From Pempheris klunzingeri (Eukaryota; Chordata; Actinopteri; Acropomatiformes; Pempheridae), in NCBI RefSeq assembly GCF_042242105.1, contig NC_092020.1, forward strand, positions 17,142,788 through 17,206,787: a DNA stretch of 64,000 bases. Direction: 5' to 3'. The notes below the pieces were generated by a model. The model worked only from the letters and a program-made list of their open reading frames with translations, was not told the DNA's origin and ran no database searches. Shown here piece by piece: positions 23,991 through 37,928 of the stretch. Every line of letters starts with the position of its first letter. Positions within the stretch are counted from its first letter, which is position 1. The translations under genes were made by a program, and so were the position numbers.

Positions 23991-26900
23991 TCACAGCTTC
24001 TTAGCACAGTCAGGGCAGTAGATGTGATCTCCATTGATGACAAAGCGCTTGTTGGCCAGTGAGAGAGAGCACTTCTTGCAGTTGAAGCAATACTCGTGCC
24101 AGGAGTAGCCCTCATAGTTCACCACATTGGTGCCATGGCCGAACCCTGTGGACAAAGAGAGAGGGACATCTAATATGCAGCAGCGCAACACAGGTAGTGA
24201 CTTTTAGACAACAAAGGTAATATCTAAGGTATTTTTCCCTTTCATTTGTCCCAATGTTCAGCAGATTGGCCTTAAATTATGACAAAATTGAATCTGAAAT
24301 GAAAACTCCTTTTTTAAGGCTGGCATACTTAAACTAGAAAGTTTGAATTCCAGTGTGGCCACTCTTGCGATGGCGTGAACTACCACTGCACGTTATTGGG
24401 ATAATTCAGAATGTTTAATATGTTGGCAGTAAAAAAAAAAGTATGGTATATTTTTAGGAAATAATTCAAAATTACAGACCTTTAACGCAAAGCGTTATGA
24501 AAAGATCTATTGCATATGCTGTAGGACACTGACACTGACACTCATTATATTTCATCTGTAGTAGTTTAAACTCCAAATTCTCCAAATTATGTCTTATGGC
24601 CACATTGCATCATGGTCTATTGAGTTGTCTGTCTGTGTATCCAGAAGAAGAGAAGGAAATTAAAAACAATTAATGCTGCCAAACTTTCCATACACATTTA
24701 AGATAATCCAAGATTCAAGATTCAAGATGTTTATTTGTCATGTGCACAGTAAGAACACGATGGTGACACTGAGCAATGAAATTCTTACTTTGTTCGTTTC
24801 CCTCCACATAGACACAAGAATATAAGATAGAAAAAACAATTATAAATATAAAAAAAGAGTGCAATGTACAGAAGAATAATTTAAAAGATAGTGCAAATAC
24901 AGTGTGTAAAAAGTATACAGGTATTTATGGTATAATCCTGCTATGTGTTTACAATAGAAATCATACTAACAAGATCATCTGTTTCCTGACCTGTGATTGG
25001 GTTCTTGCACCCATGGCACTTCTTGGCCACATCACTCTTGTAGCAGTCCACACAGTAAGCTTTGTTGTCCTGGGAAGTGAAGCGGGTTCCTGCCAGAGGT
25101 TTACGGCAGGTGTGGCACACGAAACACTCAGAGTGCCAGGGCTGATCCTGGTAGCTGATCCCTCCGGAGGAGATGGGCTTAGAGGGACAGAGGAACACTC
25201 TGACCATCACCATCTCAGACACCACAAGCTTGGAATATACAGTGAACCACCGACACTATACAATATACTGTGTGTCCTCCAGACGAGTCAACAGTAGAAA
25301 ACCACAAAACTTAAAAAACAAAAGCGATACAATCAGTATTTGTACCTGCTTGCATTGGAAGCATTTCTTGGCAAACTTCTTGTCATGGCAGGGAGCGCAG
25401 TAGATGTCATCGCCCTTGGTCAGGAAGCTCTGTGTGCCAATCGGCTGCTTGCATTCAAAGCAGGTGAAGCATTCCTCGTGCCACACCTTGTTCTTGTACT
25501 CCACGTTCTGAGATCCTAAAACACAAACAACAAATAAAACTATCTGTTTGGACTGAAAGTTGATGGAAATGAGCCCCTTTACATATGGTAGAGCTCTCAC
25601 TTAGTGTTTTTAGAATCATTTTATTCCACGCTGTCCGACATTAACATATTTTGTATCAGCCTGTTCCACTTCTTCATTGAAGCTGTATGACGCTTATACT
25701 CAGTAAAATATTAAAATCCACGACTCCATGCACCTTTCCATCTAACAGAAATATTGTGTATGTCTTGAGAACAATTTTTACATGTTTCCTCAAAACATAT
25801 TTGTTATTTTTAGAAACTTGGGATTAAACAAAGTGTGCAGTAGTGAGTATAGAATGACTCCACAGAGCCACTGCTTGTTGAAGGGTTAACACAAATGAGG
25901 AAGCTGGCTATTCTAAGGCCTCCACGGTAGCTGGTAATAATAATTTCTATTTATGTCGCACTTGATTCAATTACACAATGCTTTACATAGAGCAAAACAA
26001 TATCCAAGAGAGGTCAAAGCAGAGGTCAGGTGCAGCATTGCAAAAACAGCAGATGGAATCAGAAGTAAAAACGCTCTGATGTCAGTAAAAACCCATCTGC
26101 CTTTCCTTTCCATTTATTTTTCTGTGACATGAGATGTTTGTGACTAAATTAGAAACAAAGTCAACATTTAGATAGAACACCTTTAGGTATTATTTATTAA
26201 GAAAATCCTGCTTCAAAACTCAACTAATGTGCTCCATCAGGACTGTGTGGTTGGGTTTGATCAGCTTTAATTGACAGTAAAAAAAAAAGCAAAAAAGAAC
26301 GTAACTATCACTAGATTTGGATTCAAATGCAACTAAACCTGATTGGACCATGGAAGTATGTGATGTCCTGTCAATTTTTCCCATTGAATTGTGTGCTCGT
26401 GTAGAAGGGCATAGTACGAAACCAATGGAGAAAATAGGTTATTGAGGGCCTTAAAAAAGAAAAAGTATAACAGCAAGCCCACCTGGCATGACCACCTTGT
26501 AGCAGCCCTGGCAGCGGTTGCCATCCTCACGGGAGCTACACTTGCCGCACATTATCTTGCCATCATCCCGAGCGCAGAACTGCTCACTGGCCAGTGGCTT
26601 GTAGCACTTGACACAGCGGAAACAGTCCTCGTGCCAGTGGCGGTTCTTATGGTGCAGCTCCTGGACACAGACAGGAGGCGCAGCGTGAGCAGAGGCGGCC
26701 TCACCAATGCAGACCTCATTAATGTGGAGTTTGTTTACTCATCATGTGGACTGAAGCTCGGGGCCAGAATACAGAGAAAGCCAATGATGCAGGAAGTAAA
26801 CTTGAGACGAAGAGAGCTGGGAAGTGGTGAGCCATGAAGGAGTTGGGGGACTTAGTTGGTGGAAATGTGACATAATGGATTTAAGCCTCACTAGTAGTAA

Positions 26901-28234
26901 TGACACATTTCTCTCACACATTTAACTTCTTTGGACTGAGTGGTGAGAGAACTGTGGAAGCAGACATAAGTGCATCCTCCAGTTCTTTCTATCACCGTCT
27001 TGTTATCTGTGTTTGTTTTAAGCCAATAACATCCACAGTAGACATCTGAAACTTCTTGGTAGATTTGGCCTTTTTTCTCAGCAGACTTTTTGACATGTTA
27101 CAGTCGGGAAAACACAGGCGTAATAAAATTGGCGACATTGGGACACTTGAATAGAACAGAGTAGTTAGTTGCAGCTCTGCTTTTTATTTCTGCTATGTCA
27201 AGTGTCAAAGTGTCCTCAGGGGAAAAGGGCCTGTGAGCAGACTATAACCCCACTTTAAAAAAAAAAAATCAGAGTCTCTAGAGTTTTCAGTGTTTTGTTA
27301 ACCTATAAAATATGTTGTCTTGTGAAAGATCCCCTTCCCTCTGTTATTCTCTCTGTGTCACACAAGTAGATGCTTGTGCATTTAATGTGACATCAAAGTA
27401 TTTACTCTGACATTGTCCTTGGAATCTTTAGAAATCCATAGAAACAACAGATGCAAAGCTACTTATATCATATATTTCTGACAAAAGGTCAGGTAAATTG
27501 TTTTTTTAGGTTAGTGGTTTTCTGAAATGATGTTGCCTCTCCCTTTTGTAAAGTAAATAGACAGTTTAAAACCAATTGTCTGAAAAATGCATTGTCAAAC
27601 AGCTCAACATAAGGTTGTTTTTCTTATCTTCTGAAAAGTTATTGATTTGGAGATAGAACTTTTTCACATCTGTGTCAGTTTACTTGCTGTATCTACCATC
27701 TCTAGAACCTCTGCATCCATGGGTATTTTCACATGGAATAACAAGGGATAAAACTAAAAAGATAGAAACTATATAGACATATGAAATTATTTGTATCATT
27801 ATACAAAATAATATGAGAGTTTAATATGTATGTATATGACTGTGGAATGACAAATATAGTTTGAGTACTAAGTAAATTATTCAATATAATACTACCAGTA
27901 ATATATATAATAATAATATAAAGCATGAAAAAAAAATTCTAAGGAATGACTTCATATATGTACATATTGAATATGATGTATTTTTTAAAACATTTCTGTT
28001 TATCACATTTCAAGTGGTAAACAAAATGTCATGTATCTAACCAGAACAGTGACTTTTATGATAACACTGTGTTTTCACCTTGGAGTCAGCACCGATGGGA
28101 CGTTTGCACTCTGCGCAGGTGTTGGCGCACAGCTTGTCGAAGCACTTGGTGCACACGTGCTTGTCGTCCTTCTTCACATATTTTTTCCCATGCAGGTTGT
28201 CACGGCAGTAGTAGCAGTCGAAGCGATCAGTCAT
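23991..28234 (-). CDS. fhl1: Four-and-a-half LIM domains protein 1
   Basis: Five coding exons on the minus strand: 28234-28079 (ATG 28232-28234; the exon's 5' end is probably 28260), 26660-26483, 25515-25346, 25177-24991 and 24145-23991 (stop TGA 23991-23993). All junctions keep phase and give 281 residues; human FHL1 has 280. The protein starts [19 protein letters not shown] with a half zinc finger. Four LIM domains follow at roughly residues 40-92, 101-153, 162-212 and 221-276, and it ends CPDCAKKL. The zinc-ligating Cys/His pattern looks intact throughout, for example [33 protein letters not shown] and [14 protein letters not shown]1 is a muscle-enriched scaffold at sarcomeres and in the nucleus. 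It lies between map7d3 and slc9a6 as in human Xq26.3, and its promoter is probably about 9.7 kb upstream. Confidence 0.95.
24708..24925 (-). repeat. Probable non-LTR retrotransposon (LINE/SINE) 3' tail in fhl1 intron
   Basis: On the minus strand the sequence ends in AAATAAACATC followed by tandem TTGAATC units (plus strand, 24708-24729). A 3' end of short tandem repeats after an AATAAA-like signal is typical of fish CR1/L2-type elements. I recognise this tail as common in teleost genomes but cannot name the family without a repeat library. It lies between the last two fhl1 coding exons. Confidence 0.45.
25930..26060 (-). repeat. Probable retrotransposon tail fragment
   Basis: The segment has taataataattt, then ctatttatgtcgcacttg, then acaatgctttacatagagc. 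This is the pattern of a dispersed fish repeat whose minus strand reads '...gtaaagc...tagc...aataaa' before a short tandem tail. It lies in an fhl1 intron, shows no open reading frame, and its limits are uncertain. Confidence 0.35.
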
Positions 28235-31200
28235 GGTGGAGGTGAGATAGCTCCTGGGACCTGTGGAGACACCAGTGACTGTCACACAGAAGACTAACAG
28301 AGCATTTTCCTTCATCCATGACTGGATGTTTCCACCAGACGGGGACACTGTTGCCTTTTCCAAAACCCACAGACCTCACAGCTCCTGTTAAAAGGATTTT
28401 TATTGCTGTGACATTTTAAGCACAAGGCTCTTCCTCAGACTTCTTTTTCAACTCTGCTAAAATGCTTGTTAATCCAGCTCCTATACTATTTTATAAGGTG
28501 CTTTATAGCTCTGTGAAAAAAGAAAAAAAAGAAAATCAGACGTTCAATATAAGCATAAACATCACAAAACTAGAGTTTTGTGATGTCCACAGCATTTATT
28601 GTAAATCTGACTTCTGCATCTTGAAATGCAGGACAGATCTACGCAGAAACTACACAACATATATTCTACGTGTTTGCCCTTTAATACTAGTAAGACACAG
28701 TGAGGTGCAGCTCTAACAGCAGCATACCAAACTGATGAGAGAAGTGTGAGTGAGGTAAAGAAGCAGTCCACAGATGTCTGCTTGTTGTCTGCTTGTGTTT
28801 TGGCCTGCAAACCTGTTATCAAGCTCCCCCTGGAAAGCTTTGGTCATATTTTTAGACCGTCTGGCTCGTTCCCTCCCACCCCCCACCTCGAGGACCACCC
28901 CCCCCTGAGTCCAGCCCACACTCTCTCTTTTGTCTGCACTTTGGCCAGGTCATTTTATTGGCTGTCAGTGCAAATACTGTAAACTAAGTTGCCTTGCGTC
29001 TTCATTCATCAACATTCCTGTGTTCCTCTCACAGGCAGCGTCCCCTGGGAGCACACTGAGTAGTTTCCTGGAACAACTGTGCTCATAGTGTGTGGACAGA
29101 TTACATTTTATCTACATCACTTTAAAGACTCGGTCCCACACAGAGTATCAGGCAAAGTAGCTGAACGGTGTGTGCACTTTAGTGATGTATTCTGTGTGAC
29201 ATATATCATTTTAATCCAGTCAGTACAACAGGACTGATGGAGGAAACAATAGGTAGAATGGCATTTTGGCCGGGTAACCATAGGAACAAGGAAAATATTT
29301 GTGAAAGGAGACTGCAGTTATTTAAGTGGGATGTAGTAAACAGCCGTGTGAACGAGATGAGCCTCCCAGAGCGTGGTATGTGTGGATGGATAGATGGGAG
29401 AGGATACTATCTGCAGCTGTGCTGCGGGGATAAAGACTGGACTGAGGGCTGAGCTCTGACACGCCCCACTGCGCCTAAACTCTCCTACTTGTAGCATTTC
29501 ATGGAGCTAAAACAGGAAAAAGCCCACCCAGGCCAACTCTTTCAATCTTGTAAAGTCACGAACACAATGCTGGGGCCTCACTACTGAGCCCATCCAGCCC
29601 AGAGATCTGTTTTAGACACGCACTCTCTATTTTAGGTGCACTGACCTCCCAGAGACTAATGGAGAGAGATGCAGACTGATGACTGGGACTATGCAGCTAT
29701 TGTGGCTCCAGTTGAGATGCATCCATTGCTTTAATCTTTTGTTACAAAGATTGTGACAGCTGTCCCCTGTCAAACAGGCATGGTATGTACTGACACTCAG
29801 CTGCGGAGGGAGTGGAATATACCACTGTGGTCCCATTGGGGAGTGAGAAAGGTCAATGTGAGACCAATTTGAGAGGTGAGTCAGAGCGGTGTGAGATAGA
29901 CCTGATCAAAGACTGAGTGACCCAGACTGTGTATCAACTACAGCAACAATGTCGAAACTTGCTTGGATAATCAGGTCATTTTGATATAATCACATCTTGC
30001 TATCATGATGCTTTGGAGAGAAAAGAAAAGCAGTGTTACAATAAAATAAAAGAAAAATAAAGTATGGGGCTGTTTTTTGCTTTTCCCCAACACACATCAA
30101 AAAATTAAAAGAATAGACAATGTCTCCGATGTTAGACCACAAAGATTTCTACCACTAAATGATACTATCATATGACTACGAACGCTCAGTCCATTTCTCA
30201 TTAATGCGACCACAGAAAAAGGCTAAATCATCCATCCCAGTCAAACTTATTCATACTGACCATGAGCAAAAAAAGACCATTAAATACTCCCTTGAATAAA
30301 TATGTTCATTCTTATGAACGTCATCTGAAGAATAACATAATGCGGTTTAATTTTTATCTAAATGTCTAAATCTGTATCAATGCATCAACATAGCACAGTG
30401 TAACAGAATTAATTAAATCTCCCCCAACCAGTGAAGAGTTTTAGATTTTTGATTGGGACATTTGACCATTGTAGCCATTTATTTTGCTGGGAAAGGTTGT
30501 GTGATTTAAACAAAACACCAACAAAATCTCCAAAATGCTAGATGGACCTATTGTTGCGCTATTGTTACATACCGTTGCCGTCTATAGAAAAACATGTATC
30601 TTCAATCTTTTTTTTAAATAGATGAAGGGCTAAGTGTTTCTTTATAGACAGAGAAAATCCCACTCACTTGTCAAGCTAAATAAACCATTTAAAATTCATT
30701 GGATTATCTGAAAATGCAATTGCACTCCCAGAAACAGGGCTGTTTTTTTAAAGCCCATAAAAGTCAACATTTTGGAGATTTGTGGTTTTCACAGGTCAGC
30801 AACATTATATAAAAAAAATCCCTCCTTAGCTTTGAATGGAGACATGCAAACAGCACACAGGTTTTACATTTTGCACATGATTACTGGTAATCAGCTTGTT
30901 AAAATTTTACCTGAGTGTCTGTAAAAAGCCATGTTTGGTTCCAGTCAGGAGGAAAAGAAGAAGGAGAGGATAAAGGCAAAACAGGGACAGGAAGAGACAG
31001 TAGCATCCACAGAGGGTCAAACCCTGAGACCATACGTCCCTTTACGTTATCAGGCGCTGTATATACCCCTCTGTGAGCCACACACACCCCCAGCCCCACA
31101 TCCAAATCTAACCTTCGGCCCCTCTGTCCTTTTTAGGGTATGCATTAGAGAATAGAGTGGATGAGGGAGAGTATGATGCAGAGGGGATAGATTAGGTGAT

Positions 31201-31780
31201 AGAGATTGAATTCCACTGCTGTAACATCAGATGGTATAAAAAAGAAAACACTGTTTTGAATGATGGCCATGAGGGATAATAGATACTCCCACTGCCCCGA
31301 CATAAAACGTTTTGTTAGAGAGTTCAGAACATGTACAGATGACATGTTGGATCACTTGACATCATCACTCAAAGGGATGACTCACAGGAGGAGCAAGTTG
31401 ATATTATTGAGGAGAGACAAAGTATGCTGGGATGTTATATAAGTATCTCTTTTTTACTGCATGTGTGTGTGCATATATTCTGTTTATCACATTTTCCATA
31501 AGATAATATGGTATGCCTAAAACTATAAACTAAAACTATAAAGAGAGCCAGAGTAGAATACTTTAAAATGGGAGGAAAACTTCTTTCTGTTATATATAAT
31601 ATTGCCTTTAAAGCCTCAGGAAACGCCCAGTGCATTCCTGACAGAAAAGCAAAAAGACATCATGAATCCTCTCACCAAAAATGAATCTCTAGCAGTGAAA
31701 ATGTCCTCATTCATCAGCACTCTATTTAGACAGCCATGGCTGATGTTAAGTTTATAATCAGTCGGTTTAAGCCATATGTT

Positions 31781-31823
31781 TATATATATATATATATATA
31801 TAAGTATATATATATATATATAT
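31781..31823. repeat. (TA)n microsatellite
   Basis: About 43 bp of TATATA with one AAG interruption at 31802-31804. Likely length-variable. Confidence 0.95.
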
Positions 31824-33821
31824 TCACTTATAATGTTGAACTTGTCAGTAAACAACAGCCGATTTACACATCGAGCAGATACAGAGAAATGTCATTTGCA
31901 GTCATGTTTCTGGTGATGAAAGCAATGTTGGCCTATTTTCAATCAACATTGATTTTAGCTCTGCTTTTGGTCTTCACCAACTCCTGAGTAAAATGTCTGG
32001 CTCTTCAGCTGCAAAATGCTTCTCTATATTCACTGACTTTTCACTGAAAACAGCAGCCCACTGTGTTAAATATCCTATGAGACCAATAAAGTTGTGGGCT
32101 AAAAAACGCTAAAAAAGTTCTGCAGAGCCACAAGCCTCAACTTTTGAGTCAGGTGATAGTCCTCCGGGGTTCATCATCCTGAGCAACACATTTCATATTA
32201 CACATTGTCATTTGAACTATTGTCATTGTAAAAATGATTATAGCAGCTTTAAATTCAAGTTAATATTGAATTCTAATACTAACCCTAACCCTTCTATTAA
32301 CAATGATGATCAAGGCCTAAAGGCTTTCATGACTATCATCATCATCTACTCTGCAGTGGAGCAAATGTGGCTCCACTGCAGATGCTCCATGATGGCACTT
32401 TGATTGGTTTTAGATTCAGATAGGCTTAGATACAGAAATGCAGGATCATAATGGGAGTGAGAGGAGAGTGACTGAGACAGAAAATGGGTTAGTTAGTTAG
32501 TTAGACTCGATAAATTCACTAATCTTTGTTTAAAAACAATAATTAAGTCTTAAAAGGACACACACGGGAAGACACATCTCTTAACTACATTAAATAAACT
32601 TCCTCATCTATCAGACACAAAACAAATCTGTGCAGAGCCTGTGTGTACGTGTATATCTCTGTTTGTGTGCTTGGTTGTATAAAGGGCAGCTGGTTGTAAT
32701 TACAGATTTGATTTGGTCCATTACCATAGAGCACAGCATTACGCTTGTCCTTTTATAACCTGTCAGGCAATTACTCTAAACCCACAAAGACTAATTAATG
32801 AGCAGGAAGGCGCCATGACTCCAGGCCTACAAAAACCACCCTGGTAGACTATCTACGACTGTGTTACTGTTCTTCCTCCTCTGTTTCTATACACTCACGT
32901 TAACATTTACTTTGTTCTTTCAGGTGTTTTAATCTCTGACCAGATATTTCTCCCATCATCTATCCTTCCCTCCCTCACATCTCAGTCTTCAACACACATT
33001 TTTCTCTGGTACCATCATTTGCAGCACTGAATTAATGTGGATTTTTACAGTCAGAAGTGGGAAAAATACTTGAAAAATAAACGACTGAACAGGTGACAAA
33101 ATTCTTTTCAATCTCAAAGCCGACAAAATGGATTAATGATGAGGATGATCGTGTTGAACAGAAAAACGATGCAGAGGATAATCAGGAAAAATTGCATGTT
33201 CATCTTATCAATATATCAGAGGGCTAATATAACTGGGCAACAGCATTCAACAAATAAATAAACAGTGCATAAGTAAAGTGTGAATAAAGTGCTTTAGGCA
33301 ATTTAGAAACTTATGCCACTGTTAATAATTCTGTTATTGGAGTAAGCAAAGTGCTATTTGGAACCAATGACAGCACATTTAGAATAAGCATCATCCAGAC
33401 AAAGGGAGGTTTTTGGAGGTCATTAAATGTGCTGGCTGAAAATCATTGTGTGCACTGTATGGTTTACAGCCAAATAGTTGACAACACTATTATGAGAAAA
33501 ATAAATTAGCTAACTATACAGTTTTATGGTCACTTCCTCGTGTATTTGTAGGAACTTTAATCTTCTTGGTTTATGCCATGAACTGTGTGTATATAAAAGG
33601 TCTGTGTTCGATTTGTATATAACATGAAAATATATTTTGCCACCACTTCATCACACATCAGGTGTTTTCTGAGGTGAAATGTGAAGTGACACGTATCACT
33701 GTGCAAAATTGGCAATGTGAATAAATCACAATTATCACATATGTAAATTTAGAAAATTTGTCATTGTAGTAATTTGTTGTCTAAAACAGCTAAACCCATC
33801 ATCTCCTGATCTCCTGCATTA

Positions 33822-34028
33822 CTGGATAAACAAACATGTCCTACTGCTTAATTACATCGATATATATACACCAACAAAAGTCCAACAAAAGAATAATCAA
33901 ATCAAGAAAAATTATGCAATCAGCACTGTGGAAAAAATACCATATTTTTGTCCATTGTAAGTAGCATTTGTTTAAATACAAGTTGCTAAATTAGTTTTTT
34001 AAGCAGTAGGACATGTTTGTTTATCCAG
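33822..34028. repeat. Perfect 30-bp inverted repeat with a 147-bp spacer
   Basis: The arm at 33822-33851 begins CTGGATAAACAAACATG. The arm at 33999-34028 is its exact reverse complement and ends CATGTTTGTTTATCCAG. The similarity stops sharply at both arm ends. The spacer is AT-rich and non-coding. This could be a young MITE or a stem-forming sequence; I saw no clear target-site duplication. Confidence 0.8.
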
Positions 34029-35368
34029 TTTCTTCCTGTTTTGGTTTTCTGACGGCACTGATATAAAGTGCATCTGGTTCCACGCTGCCTGCTGCATATT
34101 AACACTCTCATCTGGTTATGTCGCTAACTCCACTGCTGTCCTGACAGACAATAAAGCTGGAATGCAGGGCCAAACTCCCCACCTGCTATATCCAAAGCCC
34201 TGCTTTTAAGAGAGCACAAAGAATCCTGATCATCCGGAACAATAAACAAAACTATAAATACATCTTTTCCAGCTAAGAGAGTCGTGATTGAATTAGCTGG
34301 TAATGTTGTTTTTATATTTTGAGAAAAACAGAGCATGAGGGCTTTGAAATGATCCTTCCCGCTAATGAAAAATATACAGTGTGTGAATTTGATACTCAGG
34401 CTGTCGTGAGATGCAATGGATATCATGGATTTTTTTGGTAGGTGTTGCTTCTTGGCTACAAGCCTATCACCTCTCACCTCACTAAGTGGTAGATTTGCCG
34501 GGTTTGCCGTTGCAGGGAGGCAGGAAGTCTGACCTGTACTTCCAGAACAAATGAGAGGAAATCACTCAGTGTGAATGGACCTAAACTCCTCTTTGTTACC
34601 AACAGCAACAAACGCCTCGACTGTGTGCCAGAGAGCTAATTTCTCAACATGCCCTCTCACCCTGGACATCTATGTGTCTCAGTAACCCTCCAAATCTGGT
34701 TAGTGGGCAGACAGACCAGTGACAGAGAGAGCCACACTATCTCTGTCAAGGGAACAGTGACTCACTATGTACACACACACAAACACTGTCAAGACAACAG
34801 GACGAGTCCACACACAAAGCTGTGTTACAACACTGACATAAGGTCAGTGATTGGCTGAAGAAATCAGGGTGCGGCTGCAAGACCCAGACACACTGAGGTC
34901 AAACATGTGTGGACAAAAGGCCACGAGGGGAGCTCTGTCAACACAGTAACACTTCTGTCCAATGGATATGGCTTGAAGTGTGGCGAACATTCACACACAC
35001 ACACTTTCAGATAAAGCCTTCACTGTAGGCCAATGAGGATGTTGACTTTCATTGGTCTCACATGACTCAAGCCTCTAAACACAGAAAAAGTCAGCCTCTC
35101 TTTAGCAATGTTATTCTGGGACGTAACCCAATGGTGTGCTCGACTGTAGATTCAATATTTCAGTGAGGGTACACATGATAAAACTTATATTCCTCGTGGA
35201 CAGTCCATGTCAATTCCCATGACAAGTGAGGTTTGTCTTACAAACTGCTTAACCCTCAGAGAGTCAAAATGATGCAAAGTTACATTTTCAGCACACAAAC
35301 TTTTATTTTATATCACTATGTTTATAGTCCCACTATGGGCTGTGAAATAGAGGTAGCAAACATAAAAT

Positions 35369-35833
35369 CAGTGATAGAAAGTAAAGAAGCACATTTACTG
35401 AAGCTCTGTTTTTAAATTAAATTAACTGTACTATTTTAATAGTATTTTAATACTTTATACTTATACTCCACTACATCTTAAGAGAGAAATATTGTACTTG
35501 TCACTAGTTATCTGACAGCCAATAGTTACTCTGTACTCATAATAATCTTAAATACAACACATACGATCATCGTATAAAGTATATATAAAGTAGTTCCATT
35601 TAGCTCCACCTCAACTAACTACAACAGTAAAATGCTTAATAATACTTTAAATAACATCATTTTGCACAGTGAGAACTTTTACTTTTAATATGTTAAGTGC
35701 ATTTTGCTGACAATGCCTTTGCAAATTTATAAGATATTGAATGCAGGACTATTGCTTGTAAGAGAGTACTGCATTTTGCACTGCATTACTGATACTTTTA
35801 CTTTAGTAAAGTATCTGAGAACTTCCACCACTG
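35369..35833. mobile_element. Non-autonomous hAT-type MITE
   Basis: The left end is CAGTGATAGAA (35369-) and the right end is TTCCACCACTG (-35833). After reverse complementing, the two share CAGTGrTrGAA and further matches. Flanking 8-mers cataaaat (35361-35368) and catgagat (35834-35841) agree at 6 of 8 positions, as expected for an aged hAT target-site duplication. The inner sequence (cttatactccactacatctt near the left, ttttactttagtaaagtatctgag near the right) resembles a repeat very common in percomorph fish. There is no coding capacity. Confidence 0.65.
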
Positions 35834-37928
35834 CATGAGATCATGAACACACTGGCATCCTTCTTACAAAATCTCACATGAGGCATCCAATCATCTCTGT
35901 TTCTTTCTCTCTTATTGTGCCTCTTGCTCTCTACTCAGTTCTTTCTCATTTTCATTACTGTTTTACCCACAAAGTAATCCTGCGCAATTTCCGCTGAGGC
36001 TTTTCTCTCGCTGTAGAGAAGCCAGAGAGGACAGCAGTGCAGGACGAGCAGTCTGACATCAGTATATTGCCTCCACTCAGCTCGCTCAGCCCACACAGAC
36101 AAAAACAAGCAGCATTGCCTATTTAGGACTAGTGCGCCGGGGTGGTGAGAGAGCTGTTTCATGTGTTTCATCAACCCGGTCATCTACGCTCAGGCACTCA
36201 GGCACACCCGCTCTCTCTCGCTGTCGCTCTGCTCTATTTGTAAGAATAAAAGCAATGATGAAACTGTCCTCTCAACAAAAGCATGTCTCTGCTTGAACAA
36301 ACTGCAGGCACCAAAGCTCCCAGTCGCCTTAGTGAGGCAAATGTCCTGCTGCTTGCCTGATGGAGACGAGACCTCACAGGCAGCTTCATTGAAGATTGAT
36401 ATGATTTATAAACCACATACCAGACTTTATGAATGAATAATCTTTAACTGTGCTGCTGGATTGGTACACTGCTTGTGTGCTGATTTTACATCAAAAATTC
36501 AGATACATAAGATAGTCTTAAAAGGAATTTTTACATTTTTGAAAAAAAATTAAAAATTAAAAACATCAAGCCACAGAGAAAGAACAGTATTTCCAAGTTA
36601 AAAGCGGGTTAATTTATTGCTCAGTAAAGTACAAAGTTTTTATGAGTTTTGAGGGATGGTGAAGTCATACTGGAGCCACCAGGAGTGTGCCAGAGAAAAG
36701 GACCATAATCTGCACGTCTCTTTAATGACATCATGCATTTTGTTTGGCAGCTGCCCAAAGCAGAAGGGAGGAAACGGTGAGCTGATGTATGTTTTAACAG
36801 TTTCAAACTACACTTAATACCTTTGGGCTCTGCTTTTCATTATATAGGTGCCAGCAGTACAATAATATCACTACACATCGTATGATTTGAAAGATACGTA
36901 GCTATACATCTGATCTGATGCAATCCAATACAATGTCCTTCAGGTATTATTACTTCTTTGTACTGGAGTGTATTACATTGTACATTCAGCCATTAGAGTA
37001 CATATAAAGGAGGGTTTATCAGCTAACATTATAACACAGTTCAACACAACAGTTCATAAAATGACAACAGAGTTGAATCAGCACCGCCTTGACACACAGT
37101 CCACAAAAAAGAACATGAAAACTTGTAAGGCATTTTATTGCAGGACTATTGCATTGGGTTACATAACGGTGTAGTATTATAGTCTGCCTCCCTCCTTCAG
37201 GTCTATAGGCTGAACAATTTTACACGACTACGATTGGTTTCACTTTTTTTCTTTTTTTTGTTATTGTGAAAAGTAGAAATACCACTTTTAATTTTTATTT
37301 TTAATCTTATAGAAACACACACACAGTATTACAGCTATACAAGTAATCACAGTTGTGTTTGTTAAGTCTTATATGAAGAGTAACGACCTTTTTAAAGCTT
37401 TAAATAACAGAGAAAGTTACTGCTGAAATGTAGAGGAGCAGAAGTAACATAAAGTAGAAATAAGTAGGACCAGGACTAGGGAACTAGGGAACAGGACTCA
37501 TCCACTGACACAACTTAAGTTCAAAAGATAACTTGCTACAAAAAAAAAAACATTAATGGGATTAATGAAATACGCGCAGAGGAGCAGTCTAATATTCGTG
37601 CCGCTGCGGTGCCAAACGAAGCGCATCACCTGTTGCGCAGCGCAAAAGCACCGTGCCCAAAATGGTCAGGTGGACTAAAAGACTGAAAGAAATTAGTCAC
37701 ACATTGCAGCATTTCCCTTTAAGGACATTCAGTCTAACTGAGGAAGTAACGGACCCTCATTACGAAGGAAACCTTCATCCGATACGGTAATAGCTGCAAT
37801 TACGCATTTGACATAACTGCACGTAAATGGACCAAATAACACTCTAGTGCTAAACTTCTCCTGTTTAACATCACCTGGATTGAACTGAGCAGCTGATGGG
37901 TTAAACGCTGCTGTGGTTTTGGACTCAC

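Larger units (their letters stand above)
28261..37928 (-). other. fhl1: Probable long first intron of fhl1
   Basis: A good acceptor (gtctccacag) ends at 28261 just before the coding exon, whose first 26 nt are leader. The next plausible upstream exon end is at 37929. No coding exon was found in this 9.7-kb stretch. It contains a (TA)n tract at 31781-31823, a perfect 30-bp inverted repeat at 33822-34028 and a hAT-type MITE at 35369-35833. FHL1 genes often use several promoters, so further noncoding first exons may lie here. Confidence 0.45.

Noticed and set aside
36161..36256. Short plus-strand reading frame with FINPVIYA, like the NPxxY end of a seven-helix receptor
   Set aside because: Only about ten residues resemble the motif. 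Nothing upstream or downstream in any frame looks like the rest of a receptor, and it lies in an fhl1 intron. Probably chance.
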